A DNA stretch of 39,768 nucleotides from JAUYLU01 sp038065675 (GCA_038065675.1 JBBTQM010000011.1:1-39768); one strand, 5' to 3'. Positions 12,513 through 21,367 are shown, counted from the first letter of the stretch. The notes: generated by a model not told the origin, from the letters alone. Made by a program: numbers and translations.

Positions 12513-15380
12513 ATGCAAGAAATCCTTAAAATAAAAAAGAGGAGCGGTGAAATTGTCCCCTTTGACGGCTCTAAGATTACGAACGCAATAAAAAGCGCCT
12601 TTAACAGCGTTAGGGGGAATACCCACGAGAAAGAAGCTCTGGAAATAACCGAAAAAGTCATTGACGGGCTTGCTCCCTTGTATCGCGAAGGGGCGTCAAC
12701 GCCCTCGGTTGAAGATGTCCAGGATTTGGTTGAACGCGCGATTATGGAAGCCGGGTATTTTGACGTTTCAAAATCGTATATTTTATACCGTTACGAACAC
12801 ACAAAGGTTCGCGAGGAGAAAAAACAAGAAGTAATTGAAAAAATAGAAGAAGGGGAGCTACTTATTGAAAAAAGGAACGGCAAAAAAGAAAAATTCTCGA
12901 TGGAGAAATTTAAACGTTCCCTTGAGTACGCCGTTTTAGGATATGAAAGCGTCGTTGATATTGGCGCAATAGCCGAGCAATGCCGCCTTGAAATTTACGA
13001 CGGAATAAAATCATCTGATATTAAACGCGCTCTCATTATGACCACGCGTTCCCTCATAGAACATGACCCGGCGTATTCAAATGTTGCTGCGCGTCTTCTT
13101 CTCTCGGTTATTTATAAAGAAGTAATCGGCGCTGATTCAATTGATTTCAAAGTTCTCGATGCGCAATATCGCAAGGCGTTTGTGGAAAATATAAAATATG
13201 CCGTGGGAATCGGGCGTCTTGATAAAAGAATGCTTGATTTTGATTTAGAAAGACTCGCCAAAGTTTTAAAAATAGAACGCGACAGCTCGCTTCTTTATCT
13301 CGGTCTCCAAACCCTTTCAGATCGTTATTTTGTCACGGATATTAAAAATAAGTCCCGCTTGCTTGAAACACCTCAGATTTTTTGGATGCGCGTTGCCATG
13401 GGGCTTGCCGTTATTGAGGCCGACAAAGAAGTGCGCGCGGAAGAGTTTTACGAAGCAATGTCCACTCTTCATTTTGTCCCGTCAACTCCGACGCTTCTTC
13501 ATTCCGGCACAGTTCACCCCCAGCTTTCTTCTTGTTATTTGAGCACCGTGCAGGACGATTTGACCAATATTTTCAAGACTTATGCCGATAACGCTCAGCT
13601 ATCCAAGTGGTCCGGCGGGGTTGCTATTGACTGGACTCAAATCAGGGCAACCGGCTCTTTGATTAAGAAAATCGGAGTGCCAAGCCAGGGCCTTATTCCG
13701 TTCCTGAAAATAGCGAATGATGTAACAGTGGCGATTAACCGGAGCGGAAAACGCCGCGGCGCAACTTGCGTGTATCTTGAAACCTGGCACATGGATATAG
13801 AAGATTTCCTTGAACTTAGAAAAAATACCGGGGACGAACGGCGTCGCACTCATGACATAAACACCGCAAACTGGATACCGGACCTTTTTATGAAGCGCGC
13901 CCGCGAAGACAAAGACTGGACTCTTTTTTCACCCGACGAAACACCGGACCTGCACGACCTTTATGGGAAAAGGTTCGAGGAGCGTTATGAGGAATACGAA
14001 CAAATGGCTCGCGACGGAAAAATTTCTCTGTATAAAACCATAAAAGCCCGCGACCTTTGGAAAAAAATGGTAAATATGTTATTTGAGACCGGACATCCTT
14101 GGATTACTTGGAAGGACCCCTCAAATATCCGTTCACCGCAGGACCATGTTGGTGTTGTACATAGTTCCAATCTTTGCACCGAAATAACCTTGAATACCAC
14201 GGAAACCGAGACAGCCGTATGCAATCTCGGCTCGGTTAATTTCGCCAAACATGTAACCGCCGGAAAATTCGACCAGGAAAAAATAAAAAATACGGTGAAG
14301 ACGGCGATGCGAATGCTCGACAACGTCATTGACGTCAATTTCTATCCGACTGAAGATGCTAAGCGCTCGAACATGAAGCATCGTCCCGTCGGTCTGGGAA
14401 TAATGGGATTCCACGACGCTCTTTATTTGCTCGGCATAAATTTTGACTCGGAAAGCGCGGTTGATTTTGCCGACAAATCAATGGAAATAGTTTCTTATTA
14501 CACAATTCTTGCTTCTTCAGAGTTGGCGATGGAACGCGGCGCTTATTCCACTTATAAAGGTTCAAAATGGGACAGGGGAATTTTCCCCGTTGATACGCTC
14601 TCTCTTCTTGAGGCGGAGCGCGGCGAGAGGGTAGATGTTGAACACAGCGGCGCTCTTGATTGGACGCCGGTGCGCGAATCAGTGAAAAAATACGGCATGA
14701 GGAATTCAAACACCATGGCTATAGCTCCGACCGCCACCATATCCAATATCTCCGGTTCCATTCCGACCATTGAGCCGATTTACAAAAATATTTACGTCAA
14801 ATCAAATCAAGCCGGCGATTTTACCGTTGTAAACCCGTATCTCGTTGAAGATCTCAAGAAAATCAATTTATGGAATTTCGAAATGCTCGGGAAAATAAAA
14901 TTCAATGACGGCAGTATCAAAAATATTCCGGAAATACCCCAGGCCTTGAAAGAAAAATACAAAGAAGTATTTGAAATCAGGCCGGAATGGCTCATTAAGG
15001 CCGCCGCTTATCGCGGGAAATGGATTGACCAAAGTCAGTCACTTAACATTTATTATTCCGGTTCTTCCGGCAAGGAAATTTCCGATGTTTACAATTACGC
15101 TTGGCGAATGGGATTGAAAACTACATATTACATGCGGACCATGGGGGCTTCGCAGGTTGAAAAATCAACCGTTAACGCTTCCGAATACGGGTCTACGCAC
15201 TTAAGAAACAGCGAAGCCTCAATCCCATCGCCAGTGTCGGCTGCCGCGAAAGTGCCCGTGAAAGAAGAGGTTCCGGTTTCGGTTGAGCCGGTAAAGGCGG
15301 CGTTTGTGGGAGTGAGCTCCGTGAAGTCAGAGCCCAAGCTTTGTAAAATCGAGGACCCGGATTGCGAGTCATGCCAGTGA
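12513..15380 (+). CDS. nrdA: class I ribonucleotide reductase alpha subunit
   Basis: 955 residues from the ATG at 12513 (AAAGAG upstream); the longer frame from 12462 starts inside the terminator tract. It reduces ribonucleotides to deoxyribonucleotides. Two ATP-cone allosteric modules stand in tandem (about 1-105 and 110-205, each beginning with a K.R.G....F pattern). The catalytic barrel has Cys341 in SSCYL, Cys555 and Glu557 in NLCTEI, and Cys570 in AVCNLGS; a YYMRT motif near the end carries the radical-transfer tyrosines. The C-terminus ends in CESCQ (Cys951, Cys954), the shuttle pair that exchanges electrons with thioredoxin or glutaredoxin. It pairs with nrdB downstream. Confidence 0.94.
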   Translation: MQEILKIKKRSGEIVPFDGSKITNAIKSAFNSVRGNTHEKEALEITEKVIDGLAPLYREGASTPSVEDVQDLVERAIMEAGYFDVSKSYILYRYEHTKVREEKKQEVIEKIEEGELLIEKRNGKKEKFSMEKFKRSLEYAVLGYESVVDIGAIAEQCRLEIYDGIKSSDIKRALIMTTRSLIEHDPAYSNVAARLLLSVIYKEVIGADSIDFKVLDAQYRKAFVENIKYAVGIGRLDKRMLDFDLERLAKVLKIERDSSLLYLGLQTLSDRYFVTDIKNKSRLLETPQIFWMRVAMGLAVIEADKEVRAEEFYEAMSTLHFVPSTPTLLHSGTVHPQLSSCYLSTVQDDLTNIFKTYADNAQLSKWSGGVAIDWTQIRATGSLIKKIGVPSQGLIPFLKIANDVTVAINRSGKRRGATCVYLETWHMDIEDFLELRKNTGDERRRTHDINTANWIPDLFMKRAREDKDWTLFSPDETPDLHDLYGKRFEERYEEYEQMARDGKISLYKTIKARDLWKKMVNMLFETGHPWITWKDPSNIRSPQDHVGVVHSSNLCTEITLNTTETETAVCNLGSVNFAKHVTAGKFDQEKIKNTVKTAMRMLDNVIDVNFYPTEDAKRSNMKHRPVGLGIMGFHDALYLLGINFDSESAVDFADKSMEIVSYYTILASSELAMERGAYSTYKGSKWDRGIFPVDTLSLLEAERGERVDVEHSGALDWTPVRESVKKYGMRNSNTMAIAPTATISNISGSIPTIEPIYKNIYVKSNQAGDFTVVNPYLVEDLKKINLWNFEMLGKIKFNDGSIKNIPEIPQALKEKYKEVFEIRPEWLIKAAAYRGKWIDQSQSLNIYYSGSSGKEISDVYNYAWRMGLKTTYYMRTMGASQVEKSTVNASEYGSTHLRNSEASIPSPVSAAAKVPVKEEVPVSVEPVKAAFVGVSSVKSEPKLCKIEDPDCESCQ

Positions 15381-15393
15381 AAAACACATAACA

Positions 15394-15456
15394 GATAACA
15401 AGTAACTTTAACAAAGAAAATTCCATTACCGGTCATAGTTAAAGTTATAAGTTATC
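15394..15456. repeat. 19-bp inverted repeat between nrdA and nrdB
   Basis: 15394-15412 and 15438-15456 are inverted repeats matching at 16 of 19 positions, made of GATAAC and TAACTTTAAC blocks. The hairpin occupies most of the gap and ends ten bases before the nrdB ATG. Confidence 0.7.
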
Positions 15457-15465
15457 GTTTCCCAA

Positions 15466-16500
15466 ATGCCCATCCGAAAAACGACAGAAAAGGTTGATAT
15501 AAATAAACGCAGAATCATAAACGGCGCGGACGCAGATGTGATACAGCTTTATCCCATGAAGCATGTTTTTGCCTGGGATGCTTATAACGCCGCAAACGCC
15601 AACCACTGGCTGCCGACTGAAATAGGAATGCAACGCGACATAGAACAATGGCGTTCAATCTCCGTGCTCTCTGATGACGAAAGAAAGGCTCTTAAGACGG
15701 TTCTTGGTTTTTTTACCACCGCGGACTCCATTGCCGCCAATAATGTCGCCTTGGGATTTTATCGCCATATTACTTCTCCGGAATGCCGTTTGTATATTTT
15801 GCGCCAGGCTTATGAAGAAGCGATACATACTCATGCTTATCAGTACATAGTTGAATCTTTGGGTCTTGATGAAGGAGAGATTTTCAACATGTATCGGGAG
15901 GTGGATGCAATTTACGACAAAGACGAGTTTATTCTCTCTTTCAACGAAGGCATATTCAACCCAGAATTTAAAACCGGGACATTGGAATCTGACCAGAAAT
16001 TTCTCGAAAATATGATTGTGTTTTCGATTATTTTGGAAGGAATTTTTTTCTACAGCGCTTTCGCGGTAATGTTTGGTTTCCAGAGATTGAACAAAATGAC
16101 CGGTTCCGCCGAGCAAATCCAATACATCATGCGAGACGAATCCATGCACCTTAATTTCGGCATAGACATGATAAACACCATAAAAGAAGAACAGCCGGAA
16201 TTATGGACTCCGGAGTTTCAGGAAAAAATGATAAACCTCATAAAAAAGGCGGTTGTGCTTGAATATACCTTCGCGCAAGAGGTTTTCCCGAAGGGGATTT
16301 TCGGCATGAATGCCGATGGCTTCAAGAAATACATAGAGCATATAGCCGACCGCCGCCTAAACCGCATCGGGCTTCCAAGCCAATACAACACCCCCAATCC
16401 GTTCCCATGGATGTCGGAGGCGATTGATTTGAATAAAGAAAAGAATTTTTTTGAAACCCGCGTGACTGAATACAAAACAGGAGGGACTTTGGACTGGTAG
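15466..16500 (+). CDS. nrdB: class I ribonucleotide reductase beta subunit
   Basis: 344 residues, a ferritin-like helical protein that generates the radical for NrdA. Metal ligands of the first half: Asp87 (TADSIA), Glu118 and His121 (EEAIHTHAY); the radical tyrosine is present at Tyr125, four residues after the His as in E. coli. The second half has ILEGIFF and RDESMHLNFG, carrying the remaining Glu, Glu and His ligands. The C-terminal tail (GGTLDW) is the expected peptide that docks into the alpha subunit. Metal type (iron or manganese) cannot be read from sequence; no nrdI gene is nearby in this window. Confidence 0.94.
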   Translation: MPIRKTTEKVDINKRRIINGADADVIQLYPMKHVFAWDAYNAANANHWLPTEIGMQRDIEQWRSISVLSDDERKALKTVLGFFTTADSIAANNVALGFYRHITSPECRLYILRQAYEEAIHTHAYQYIVESLGLDEGEIFNMYREVDAIYDKDEFILSFNEGIFNPEFKTGTLESDQKFLENMIVFSIILEGIFFYSAFAVMFGFQRLNKMTGSAEQIQYIMRDESMHLNFGIDMINTIKEEQPELWTPEFQEKMINLIKKAVVLEYTFAQEVFPKGIFGMNADGFKKYIEHIADRRLNRIGLPSQYNTPNPFPWMSEAIDLNKEKNFFETRVTEYKTGGTLDW

Positions 16501-16508
16501 GTGAAATC

Positions 16509-16640
16509 AGTTGGTAGTTTGTAGTTGGTAGTGAGTAGTGGGGAAAATGAAGAAGAAAAAAACACCTTTTGGGGTATAATTTTGTTGTAAGTTACGATAT
16601 GGATTTATTTCTACAAACTACCCACTAAAAACTACCAACT
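16509..16640. repeat. 30-bp imperfect inverted repeat between nrdB and ddl
   Basis: 16509-16538 and 16611-16640 are inverted repeats matching at 26 of 30 positions, built from TTGGTAGT-like blocks. A TATAAT at 16575-16580 sits in the loop and could serve the next gene, though no good -35 was found. Confidence 0.65.
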
Positions 16641-16647
16641 AATTATT

Positions 16648-17628
16648 ATGATTCGCGTAGGAGTCCTTAGGGGCGGAACAAGCAACGAGTTTGAGGTTTC
16701 CATAAAAAGCGGCGGCAATATACTCGCCAGCCTGCCGAAAGATTCCTATTCGGCGGTTGATATTTTTATTGCCCGAGATGGCACGTGGAATATAGGCGGT
16801 ATACCCAGACGGATGGAGGACATTCCTCTCCATATTGATGTTGCTTTTAACGCGCTTCATGGAGACTATGGCGAGGATGGAAAAATTTCCAGAGCGCTTG
16901 AAGAGCTTAAAATTCCGTATACGGGCTCTGAAGCCGTTCCTTCTTCTCTTGCTCTCAATAAAAATATTTCCAGAGAAATTTTGAAAAAAGCCGGCATTAA
17001 GGTTCCGCCGGGAGTTGCAATTGAAGACTACCGTGAATCTCTCGCGGGAGGGGATCGCGCGGGGAAAGTAAGGGAACTCGCTCTTAAAATTTTTAGCACA
17101 ATTCCGCCGCCATGGATTTTGAAGCCGGCGCGTGGGGGGTCTTCCATAAACACTAAAGTTGCGAAAACGTTTAAAGAACTTATATCGGCACTTTATGAGC
17201 TTTTTGATTACGGCGGAGATTTGGTTGTTGAACAATATATACGCGGGAAAGAAGTAAGCTCCGGCGTTATAGACGGTTTCCGCCGTGAAAAACATTATCC
17301 CCTTATGCCGGTTGAGGTACGTAATAAAAAAGACATTTTTGACCATATAAAAAAACAATCCCCGGACCTTACTTGCCCGAGCTTCATGTCTCGGGAAGAA
17401 AAAGATTCCGTGTCGGAGCTCGCGGTTCGCGCCCATAATGTTTTGGGCCTCCGCGACTGGTCGGTGTCGGATTTTATAGTCACCTCTCGCGGGATATATC
17501 TTCTTGAGATAAATAATAATCCAAAATGCGCGCCGTGTTCCATTATGGCAAAAAGCCTGGAAGCCGTCGGTTCAAATATTGGGGAGCTTGCCGACCACTT
17601 GATTAAGCTTGCGCTCAACAGAAAGTAG
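16648..17628 (+). CDS. ddl: divergent D-alanine-D-alanine ligase-like ATP-grasp protein
   Basis: 326 residues, ATP-grasp fold, expected to join two D-Ala for peptidoglycan. Support: N-terminal VGVLRGGTSNEFEVS, the HGDYGEDGKI motif near residue 72, the lid and lysine segments (ILKPARGGSS, EQYIRGKE), and the C-terminal Mg-binding Asp/Glu/Asn (SDF, LLEINNNP). Differences from classical Ddl: the usual YDY..K omega-loop motif is not visible; the R.DF motif reads SVSDF; and the glycine-rich NTLPGMT is NNNPKCAPCS. These positions touch the second substrate, so specificity might differ, for example D-Ala with another partner. Confidence is high in the fold and moderate in the exact reaction. Confidence 0.75.
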   Translation: MIRVGVLRGGTSNEFEVSIKSGGNILASLPKDSYSAVDIFIARDGTWNIGGIPRRMEDIPLHIDVAFNALHGDYGEDGKISRALEELKIPYTGSEAVPSSLALNKNISREILKKAGIKVPPGVAIEDYRESLAGGDRAGKVRELALKIFSTIPPPWILKPARGGSSINTKVAKTFKELISALYELFDYGGDLVVEQYIRGKEVSSGVIDGFRREKHYPLMPVEVRNKKDIFDHIKKQSPDLTCPSFMSREEKDSVSELAVRAHNVLGLRDWSVSDFIVTSRGIYLLEINNNPKCAPCSIMAKSLEAVGSNIGELADHLIKLALNRK

Positions 17629-17645
17629 GATATTATTGGCTAACT

Positions 17646-17718
17646 ATAACTGTTAACTTATAACTATAACCCTCTTTCGTTTTTCTCCATTCGTTATAGT
17701 TTACTGGTTACTTGTTAT
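17646..17718. repeat. imperfect inverted repeat after ddl
   Basis: 17646-17670 and 17693-17718 are imperfect inverted repeats of ATAAC/TAAC blocks. This is the third gap in a row (nrdA-nrdB, nrdB-ddl, after ddl) filled by such a structure. Confidence 0.55.
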
Positions 17719-17740
17719 GTGTTTTTCGTAGGGTCCGTAG

Positions 17741-18013
17741 CCCCTCACATGAGTATGTTTTACGTGTATGTATTGAAAAGTAAAAAAGACGATAGTTTGT
17801 ATATAGGATATACAGATGACTTGAAAAGGCGTTTTGTTGAACATAATGAGAAGAAAAATGTCTCAACAAAGAACAAAGCACCTTTTCAGCTCGTCTATTA
17901 TGAGGCCTATAAATCACGAGCTGATGCAAGATACAGGGAAGATATGTTAAAACATTTTTCTGGTAGTACCATACACCTGAAAAAACGTATTAAAAATTCC
18001 CTCATGTGAGGGG
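17741..18013. repeat. 13-bp inverted repeats bounding a GIY-YIG gene
   Basis: CCCCTCACATGAG (17741-17753) and CTCATGTGAGGGG (18001-18013) are perfect inverted repeats. The left arm contains the ATG of the GIY-YIG gene and the right arm its TGA stop. The right arm shares GGG with the 5' end of tRNA-Ala; a near copy of the first ten tRNA bases (GGGTCCGTAG, 17731-17740) stands against the left arm. Confidence 0.75.
17749..18009 (+). CDS. small GIY-YIG endonuclease-fold protein
   Basis: About 86 residues; a single GIY-YIG domain of the UPF0213/YhbQ-like type. YVYVLKS supplies the GIY-like strand, LYIGYT the YIG strand, DLKRRFVEHN the helix with the catalytic Arg, and the distal YYEAYKSRADARYRED segment the Glu-containing helix. 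The start could be 17749 or 17755 (M-F-Y-V). The gene fits exactly between 13-bp inverted repeats and abuts a tRNA gene, an arrangement suggestive of mobility. Family members are often annotated as UvrC-like but lack all other UvrC parts; the cellular role is not established. Confidence 0.8.
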   Translation: MSMFYVYVLKSKKDDSLYIGYTDDLKRRFVEHNEKKNVSTKNKAPFQLVYYEAYKSRADARYREDMLKHFSGSTIHLKKRIKNSLM

Positions 18014-18086
18014 CCCGTAGTTCATCTGGTAGAACGCCTCATTTGCAATGAGGAGGTAAGCGGTTCGAGTCCGCTCGGGTCCACCA
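18011..18086 (+). tRNA. tRNA-Ala (anticodon TGC)
   Basis: Acceptor stem GGGCCCG (18011-18017) with CGGGTCC, including the G3-U70 wobble that identifies alanine tRNAs. The D stem is GTTC/GAAC, the anticodon stem CCTCA/TGAGG with loop TTTGCAA, and the T arm AGCGG-TTCGAGT-CCGCT. CCA is encoded (18084-18086). It is the most canonical tRNA in the window. Confidence 0.97.
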
Positions 18087-18089
18087 AAG

Positions 18090-18117
18090 TTGATTTGCCG
18101 ATAGCAATTTAGATAAT
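18090..18117 (+). promoter_or_regulatory. promoter for the sodium symporter gene
   Basis: TTGATT (18090-18095), 16 bases, GATAAT (18112-18117). The start would be near 18124, about 13 bases before the ATG. Confidence 0.45.
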
Positions 18118-18136
18118 AGGGCGTTAAAATAACCTT

Positions 18137-19531
18137 ATGGATATAAACATAACCTTGGTTATTTTGGCGGTATACCTGGCAGCCGTATTTTTTATTGCCT
18201 GGTTTTTTTCAAGGAATCAGTCGCTTGAAGCGTATTTCGTCAATAAAAGAAAGACAAGTGTTTGGCTGATGACATTTTCGACGGTTGCCACGATTGTCGG
18301 CGCCGGGTCCACGGTGGCTGTAATAGCCGAAGTTTACAATACCGGCATCTCGTTTGGAGTCGCTCTTCCCATATCTCTTATCATCGGGATGTTCATCCTT
18401 GGAATGATAGCCAAAAAAATAAAAATTATAGGGGATGAATACGGCGCGCACACTATTGTTGATTTTTTTGAGAAAAGGTTTGACAGAAAAAACAGGAACC
18501 TTACCGGAATTCTCCAGCTTTTCATTCTTGTCACCCTGATAGGGGTTCAGGCGATAGCGGTAAGTTCTCTCGCGTCAGTTTTGGTGGGAATAGATTATAA
18601 AACAGCCGTGTTTTTAACCGCAGCCGTAACCATTCTGTACACCTCCATAGGCGGACTGAGAGTGGACATAATCGCTGACTTTGTCCAGTTTTGGGTAATA
18701 ATGCTGGTATTTTTTGTCATATCCGTCATCGGTTATCAGCATGTGGGAAGTTTCAGCGAATTAATCTCCGGGCTCCCGCCGGGGCATCTTGATTTATTCG
18801 CATTCGGTGGGGCTACTTGGTTTGTGGGAGTGCTTCTTGTGAGCGGTTTCTTGCACCTTGGCAATACAATACACTGGCAGAGAATATTTGCCGCTGAAAG
18901 CGATGTTGTCGCCAGGAAGTCATTTTTTCTGGCTATGCCGATAACCGCTATCCTGAGCTTAATAATTTTATTTCTCGGGCTCGTGTCCGCTGTCTCACTC
19001 CCGCAGATTCCGAAAGAAAACGCCCTATTTTTTCTGATGTATGAAATATTGCCTCCGTGGGCGGTTGGAATAGGGTTTGCCGCAGTACTCGCCGTCATAA
19101 TGTCCACCATAGACAGCATGCTTATAGGCGGTTCAACCATAATATATAAGGCGGTATTCAAAAATAAGGAGTTGGAGGAGAAAAAAAGTGTTTTTTACGC
19201 AAGGATTTTCACCGCGTTATTCGGAATTTTCGGATTTACGCTTGCCTATCTGATTCCAAACATAGTCACCCTGTTTTTGTTTGTTTCTTATCTTGCTTTG
19301 GTTTTCGTTCCGCCTATATACGCCGGGCTCTATTCCCAAAAAACTTCGGCAAACGCGAGCTTTTATTCCATTCTTGCCTCAACGGTAGTTTTATTCGCCC
19401 TGTTCCCATTTTCGAAAGAGACGGTGTTTATCATATCCACCTTGCTCGGCGTGGCGATAGTTATTTTGTATGACAGGGTATTTACAAATTCCCGAAAAAA
19501 GAACATGGAAGGAACGGGCAGTCCGGTTTAA
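18137..19531 (+). CDS. sodium:solute symporter (SSF family)
   Basis: 464 residues with about 12-13 membrane helices. The family signatures are clear: the helix-1 region with LEAYFVNKRKTS, WLMTFSTVATIVGAGST, the GGLRVDIIADFVQ motif near residue 175, and MSTIDSMLIGGST near residue 327, which holds the Na2-site Ser/Thr/Asp region. It imports a solute (such as an amino acid, sugar or vitamin) using the sodium gradient; the substrate cannot be told from sequence. It stands alone after tRNA-Ala with its own promoter. For a reduced, likely host-dependent cell, an uptake system of this kind fits a scavenging life. Confidence 0.88.
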   Translation: MDINITLVILAVYLAAVFFIAWFFSRNQSLEAYFVNKRKTSVWLMTFSTVATIVGAGSTVAVIAEVYNTGISFGVALPISLIIGMFILGMIAKKIKIIGDEYGAHTIVDFFEKRFDRKNRNLTGILQLFILVTLIGVQAIAVSSLASVLVGIDYKTAVFLTAAVTILYTSIGGLRVDIIADFVQFWVIMLVFFVISVIGYQHVGSFSELISGLPPGHLDLFAFGGATWFVGVLLVSGFLHLGNTIHWQRIFAAESDVVARKSFFLAMPITAILSLIILFLGLVSAVSLPQIPKENALFFLMYEILPPWAVGIGFAAVLAVIMSTIDSMLIGGSTIIYKAVFKNKELEEKKSVFYARIFTALFGIFGFTLAYLIPNIVTLFLFVSYLALVFVPPIYAGLYSQKTSANASFYSILASTVVLFALFPFSKETVFIISTLLGVAIVILYDRVFTNSRKKNMEGTGSPV

Positions 19532-19571
19532 CATCCATAGTTATTTTTGCCGCGGAGGAGACAAACTTAAG

Positions 19572-19590
19572 GTTATTTTAACAAAATAAC
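19572..19590. other. 8-bp hairpin
   Basis: GTTATTTT (19572-19579) and AAAATAAC (19583-19590), loop AAC, in the gap between the symporter and the SemiSWEET. It may act as a weak terminator; no extended T tract follows. Confidence 0.4.
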
Positions 19591-19611
19591 GCGGAGTTAT
19601 TTGCAGGAAAT

Positions 19612-19639
19612 TTGGTGTGGTATAGAAGCGGTGTATAAT
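19612..19639 (+). promoter_or_regulatory. promoter giving a leaderless SemiSWEET transcript
   Basis: TTGGTG (19612-19617), 16 bases, consensus TATAAT (19634-19639). Seven bases downstream is the ATG at 19647, so the mRNA probably begins at the start codon. Confidence 0.6.
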
Positions 19640-19646
19640 CGTTTTT

Positions 19647-20006
19647 ATGGATACACTCTTATTATGGGAATGGAACATTCCGGGAGAGTCAATTTTTGCG
19701 ATTGTCGGGGCCGTTCTTTTTTCCGCCAGTTACATTTCTCAAATTGTACGGGTTTACCGCAGAAAAAGAGCGGAAGATATCTCATGGTGGTTTTTGTTTA
19801 TTATCTCCGCAGCGGTGTTCATGTATGTGGTGTATGGGCTAACGCACAAAGATTATGTGCTCATGGTCTCATATGCTGTCATCCTATTTCTCTTACTTAT
19901 ACTCATAAATCTCAAATATCGCTATCACATTTCTCGTTTTCCTAAGGGAGATGACGAGGATAGGCGGATTATTGCGGAGCACGACGTGTCTAGGACCCCG
20001 TACTAA
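19647..20006 (+). CDS. SemiSWEET / PQ-loop family membrane protein
   Basis: 119 residues, three membrane helices (about 15-35, 47-65, 70-90), the layout of a bacterial SemiSWEET, which forms a sugar-transporting homodimer. The loop after helix 1 has SYISQI...YRRKRAEDIS, equivalent to the PQ(I/L)...KT.(S/D)(V/I)S motif, with Ser in place of the usual Pro before Gln. The hydrophilic tail of about 30 residues is longer than usual. The ATG coincides with the predicted transcription start. Transported substrate unknown. Confidence 0.72.
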   Translation: MDTLLLWEWNIPGESIFAIVGAVLFSASYISQIVRVYRRKRAEDISWWFLFIISAAVFMYVVYGLTHKDYVLMVSYAVILFLLLILINLKYRYHISRFPKGDDEDRRIIAEHDVSRTPY

Positions 20007-20007
20007 T

Positions 20008-21270
20008 TTATTTAATCAGCGGGATGCGCACTGTTACGACAGTTCCCTTTTTTAAAACCGATGAAATAGTAATATCCCCGCCGTGCCGTTCAATAATTCT
20101 TTTGCTTATGTAAAGCCCGATACCGCTCCCGCTCGGCTCAACACTCATGGCATTTTTGCTTCTGTAGAATCGCTCGAAAATATGAGGTTGGTCGTCGGAT
20201 GATATTCCTATTCCGTTATCCGCGACCCTGATGACTGCGTTGCTCCCTTCCGATGTAATATCCACCGTTACCGTTCCTCCCGGGGTGTAATGCACCGCGT
20301 TGTCCATTATGTTTAATAATGCCGATGACAAAATTTCTTTATTGCCATTGACAACACATGAGGAATTTTCATTTATTTTAAACACGACCTTATTGACACT
20401 TATGGTGTGCCTAAGATTGTCAGACGCCTTTTTTATTATTTCTCCCAAATTGACCGCGCCCCACTCTTTTTGGAATATTCCCGCGCCTGATTCAACTGAA
20501 TTTATGATTCCATCAACGATATTTATTGAGTCACTTACTTTTTCTTGAGTTTGTTTTATAAGAATTTTATCTTTACCGGATAGATTTTCTTTTTCTGAAA
20601 GAGCCGATAATCCCCAGCGGACCCCGGTTAGGGGAGTTCTCAGTTGGTGCGATACCATAGTGACAAAATCTGTTTTTAAACGGTCTACTTCCATCAATTC
20701 GTCGTATTTCTTTTTCGCCTCTTCTTTCTCGTATTTTTGAAGCAATGTTTCGTTCAGCAATTTATAAATATAATACATAACTACCCCCATTGCGCTCACT
20801 ATAATGAAATGTTCAAGAATAAATCCGGAGGTTCTTAAATATTGCGGGTCTGCCAACGGTATCAAGGCGGCTATTGCCAGCATCACAAAGGCGACACGTT
20901 TGGTTATAACGGCATCCAAATTCCAGGCGGTTGTAAGAATAGGCACTAAAAACAGGAAAAGAAGCGGGCTCTTGGCTCCGCCTGTTCCGTAAACAATTCC
21001 TACGTACACCGGTATCCAGCCAAAATTAAAAATATAATATTGTTTTTCCCATTTAAATTTTTTTCCAAGCAACCTGAAAATCCCCGTGTAAACAAAGGCA
21101 AACAAGAGCGCGCCTACGACAATTTCCTTGTATCTTAGTATCGAAAGTGAATCTTTCCCTAAATAAATCAAAACGATATAAAAAATTCCGACACCTAAAG
21201 CAACAAGGTGAGTTGCCGCGCGGAATCCCGGAAGACGTGGTTTTTTATCTGAAGATGGGGAGGTATTCAT
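20008..21270 (-). CDS. orphan membrane sensor histidine kinase
   Basis: 420 residues. Residues 1-175 contain about six membrane helices with no recognisable extracellular sensor domain, so signals may be sensed in the membrane. A short coiled linker leads to the dimerisation/phosphoacceptor helix with His208 in SHQLRTPL. The ATPase domain has the N box (LLNIMDNAVHYTP, Asn324), G1 box (DNGIGI, 351-356), F box (IFERFYR) and G2 box (GSGIGLYIS, 381-389); all catalytic residues are present. No response regulator is adjacent, so its partner must be elsewhere. Its end is one base from the end of the convergent SemiSWEET gene. Confidence 0.92.
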   Translation of the reverse strand: MNTSPSSDKKPRLPGFRAATHLVALGVGIFYIVLIYLGKDSLSILRYKEIVVGALLFAFVYTGIFRLLGKKFKWEKQYYIFNFGWIPVYVGIVYGTGGAKSPLLFLFLVPILTTAWNLDAVITKRVAFVMLAIAALIPLADPQYLRTSGFILEHFIIVSAMGVVMYYIYKLLNETLLQKYEKEEAKKKYDELMEVDRLKTDFVTMVSHQLRTPLTGVRWGLSALSEKENLSGKDKILIKQTQEKVSDSINIVDGIINSVESGAGIFQKEWGAVNLGEIIKKASDNLRHTISVNKVVFKINENSSCVVNGNKEILSSALLNIMDNAVHYTPGGTVTVDITSEGSNAVIRVADNGIGISSDDQPHIFERFYRSKNAMSVEPSGSGIGLYISKRIIERHGGDITISSVLKKGTVVTVRIPLIK

Positions 21271-21367
21271 ACAGACACTCTAATGAATTAAGTGTATCAA
21301 ATATATAGTTTCTCTGCGACGAAAACTGTTAATTTTCAAACTTTTTTGATAGATTTTAAGAATAAAA

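Noticed and set aside
12319..17741. Alternative genetic code with TGA as an amino acid
   Set aside because: TGA serves as a proper stop at uvrC, nrdA and the GIY-YIG gene, and no conserved protein contains an in-frame TGA.
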